From positions 1 through 5,852 of the forward strand of contig JAUNXW010000108.1 in assembly GCA_030539595.1 (NCBI GenBank): a stretch of 5,852 bases of DNA. The letters are read 5' to 3'. Source of the stretch: Methanocorpusculum sp. Lineage in GTDB: Archaea > Halobacteriota > Methanomicrobia > Methanomicrobiales > Methanocorpusculaceae. A program made the position numbers and the translations under genes. Under the pieces are notes generated by a model. It was not told the DNA's origin. It did no database searches and saw nothing but the letters and a program-made list of their open reading frames with translations. Positions 4,797 to 5,852 of the stretch are shown here, one piece after another; within the stretch, counting starts at the first letter, position 1; the number at the start of each line of letters is the position of its first letter.

Positions 4797-5637
4797 TTTA
4801 ATCGAAGAGGCAGGAGATCTTGCACTGAGCGGAAAATTTGAGGAGGCTGTCGATAAATACAGCGAGGCAATTGCCGCTGACCCAAAAAATCCTCTTGCCT
4901 ACATTGAAAAGGCGGCGGTTCTGAAATCAATAAACAGATGCGCAGAAGCGGTTTTAGACCTTGACAGCGCTTTGAAGATTTTGCCCGACTGGAGTGTTTC
5001 AAATGAGGATAAGGAGCGCTATGATTTATTTTATTCAATGCTTCTTATTCTGAAAGCCGAAGCGCTTCTTTCTCTGCAAAAATATGATAAGTGCCTGATA
5101 GTTCTTGATTCAGCAGACAGTATCAGAGGAGCTGACGCGGATTCGTTAGTTGTTAGGGCTCAGGTTTTTGCTCGGCAGAATAAATTCGATGAAGCGTTCG
5201 ACTGTCTATATAAAGCAGAAGAGTGGTGTTTCCTTAATTCCGATGAGATGCTGACACAGGTCTGGCTTTTGAAGATTCATCTGGCTAAGGATTTCGGAAA
5301 TATGGTCGCTCCGCCTTACGCTGAAATAATTTACAGAAATAATCACTGGAAGAAACCGACAGGAACAGCGGATGAGTTGTTTGAGAGAGGAAATAATCTC
5401 CGCGACGAGAATCTGATGTATGATGCTCTGCATTATTATGACGCCTGCCTTGAGGCAAATCCAAAGAACAGGGCGATTGTTCTTTTCTTTAAAGGAATTA
5501 TTTTTGAGCGGATGAAAAATTACAGCGAGGCATTTTCCTGCTACAGCGATGCGCTTGCGGCTGAGCCGGAAGCAGAGGATGAATTCAAAATAAGGGTTAG
5601 ATGGGCAAACGCGAAACTGCTTCGCGGTGTTCAATAA
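4789..5637 (+). CDS. Tetratricopeptide-repeat protein
   Basis: This 282-residue protein, counted from the TTG at 4789, is made of TPR-type helix pairs. Repeats are seen at about residues 4-33 (AGDLALSGKFEEAVDKYSEA, then DP), 37-66, 83-112, 117-146, 195-226 (ADELFERGNNLRDENLMYDA, then NPKN) and 231-261. Between about 147 and 190 the pattern weakens. TPR domains bind other proteins or peptides and have no catalytic activity of their own. There is no signal peptide or membrane segment, so it is cytoplasmic. It is the last gene of the operon and overlaps cofC by eight bases from the TTG start (17 from the GTG at 4780). Co-translation with cofC suggests it may act as a scaffold or regulator of the same pathway, but this is inference from position. 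The family is clear; the function is unknown. Confidence 0.85.
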   Translation: MSDLIEEAGDLALSGKFEEAVDKYSEAIAADPKNPLAYIEKAAVLKSINRCAEAVLDLDSALKILPDWSVSNEDKERYDLFYSMLLILKAEALLSLQKYDKCLIVLDSADSIRGADADSLVVRAQVFARQNKFDEAFDCLYKAEEWCFLNSDEMLTQVWLLKIHLAKDFGNMVAPPYAEIIYRNNHWKKPTGTADELFERGNNLRDENLMYDALHYYDACLEANPKNRAIVLFFKGIIFERMKNYSEAFSCYSDALAAEPEAEDEFKIRVRWANAKLLRGVQ

Positions 5638-5646
5638 TTATTTTTT
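5638..5646 (+). terminator. Oligo-T terminator of the operon
   Basis: TTATTTTTT directly follows the TAA at 5635-5637. A second run of seven T at 5682-5688, 36 bases further on, may be a backup signal. Oligo-T on the coding strand without a stem is the typical archaeal intrinsic terminator. Confidence 0.6.
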
Positions 5647-5681
5647 GAGTTGTATTACTGCGAAAAGATTTGCGTTCGTGG

Positions 5682-5688
5682 TTTTTTT
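5682..5688 (+). terminator. Second oligo-T tract downstream of the operon
   Basis: A run of seven T in GTTTTTTTAA may terminate read-through transcripts that pass the first tract at 5638-5646. The call is based on composition only. Confidence 0.4.
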
Positions 5689-5766
5689 AATCCTCATCAA
5701 AGACAAGAAGAGCAAAAACTTAGTCTAATAAATACATATCAACGCTCTCTTGAAGCGATAACAGTA

Positions 5767-5837
5767 CTTCGCTACGATAATCCAGTACTTGGCTAACTTT
5801 TATTGATTAAATTTCTTTGGGCTTCGCTACGATAATC
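5767..5837. repeat. Exact 16-bp direct repeat in gene-free tail
   Basis: CTTCGCTACGATAATC is present at 5767-5782 and again at 5822-5837, a period of 55 bases. A shorter repeat, CAGTACTT, is found at 5762-5769 and 5783-5790. AACGCT (5741-5746) and AGCGTT (5847-5852) form a wide inverted pair that ends at the window edge. No gene covers this stretch. The repeats may belong to a larger array or to control sequences of a gene to the right. Confidence 0.65.
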
Positions 5838-5852
5838 TCTCCGCTCAGCGTT

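Noticed and set aside
5720..5806. Minus-strand 28-codon stretch resembling the long helix of histone H3 (pattern LQE, then YLL)
   Set aside because: Only about 18 residues align, there is no start codon, stops lie on both sides, and it lies within direct repeats. Chance similarity is the simplest explanation.

Overview
The window reads as a chromosomal segment of a methanogenic archaeon, most likely from the class Methanomicrobia (Methanomicrobiales is my best guess, from general resemblance only). The main reason is a tight gene cluster with two coenzyme F420 biosynthesis enzymes in their stand-alone archaeal forms, cofE and cofC. TATA-like boxes placed for near-leaderless transcripts, oligo-T terminators, and TTG start codons with strong Shine-Dalgarno sites support this. 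No rRNA, tRNA, CRISPR array or complete insertion sequence was seen.

Left part (1 to about 980): AT-rich and gene-poor. It opens with two imperfect copies of a unit of about 60 bp at a 66-bp period. A small ribbon-helix-helix DNA-binding protein (380-607) follows, behind a well-placed TATA box. Then comes about 370 bp without a convincing gene, containing a perfect 9-bp inverted repeat (861-893).

Middle (979-2165): two convergent genes. One is a 161-aa helix-turn-helix regulator with a C-terminal domain that resembles the PrpR_N type. The other, on the minus strand, is a 192-aa protein with a four-cysteine zinc ribbon and a likely HTH, like the front end of a transposase without its catalytic part. 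A T-rich tract separates them. A 112-bp divergent intergenic region with a TATA-containing inverted repeat lies between the zinc-ribbon gene and the operon.

Right part (2166-5637): a five-gene plus-strand operon in which every junction overlaps by 1 to 8 bases. The order is cofE (F420-0:gamma-glutamyl ligase), a HisA-like TIM-barrel protein of unknown reaction, tmk (thymidylate kinase), cofC (2-phospho-L-lactate guanylyltransferase) and a TPR-repeat protein. CofC makes the activated phospholactate precursor used by CofD (not in this window), and CofE adds the glutamate tail at the end of the pathway. Why a nucleotide kinase, a HisA-like protein and a TPR protein are co-translated with them is the main open question. 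After the operon come two oligo-T tracts and a gene-free tail with exact short direct repeats that may continue past the window edge.

I see no clear-cut new defence or mobile system. The best candidates for new biology are the HisA-like protein in its F420 context, the zinc-ribbon/HTH protein beside it, and the repeats at both edges.
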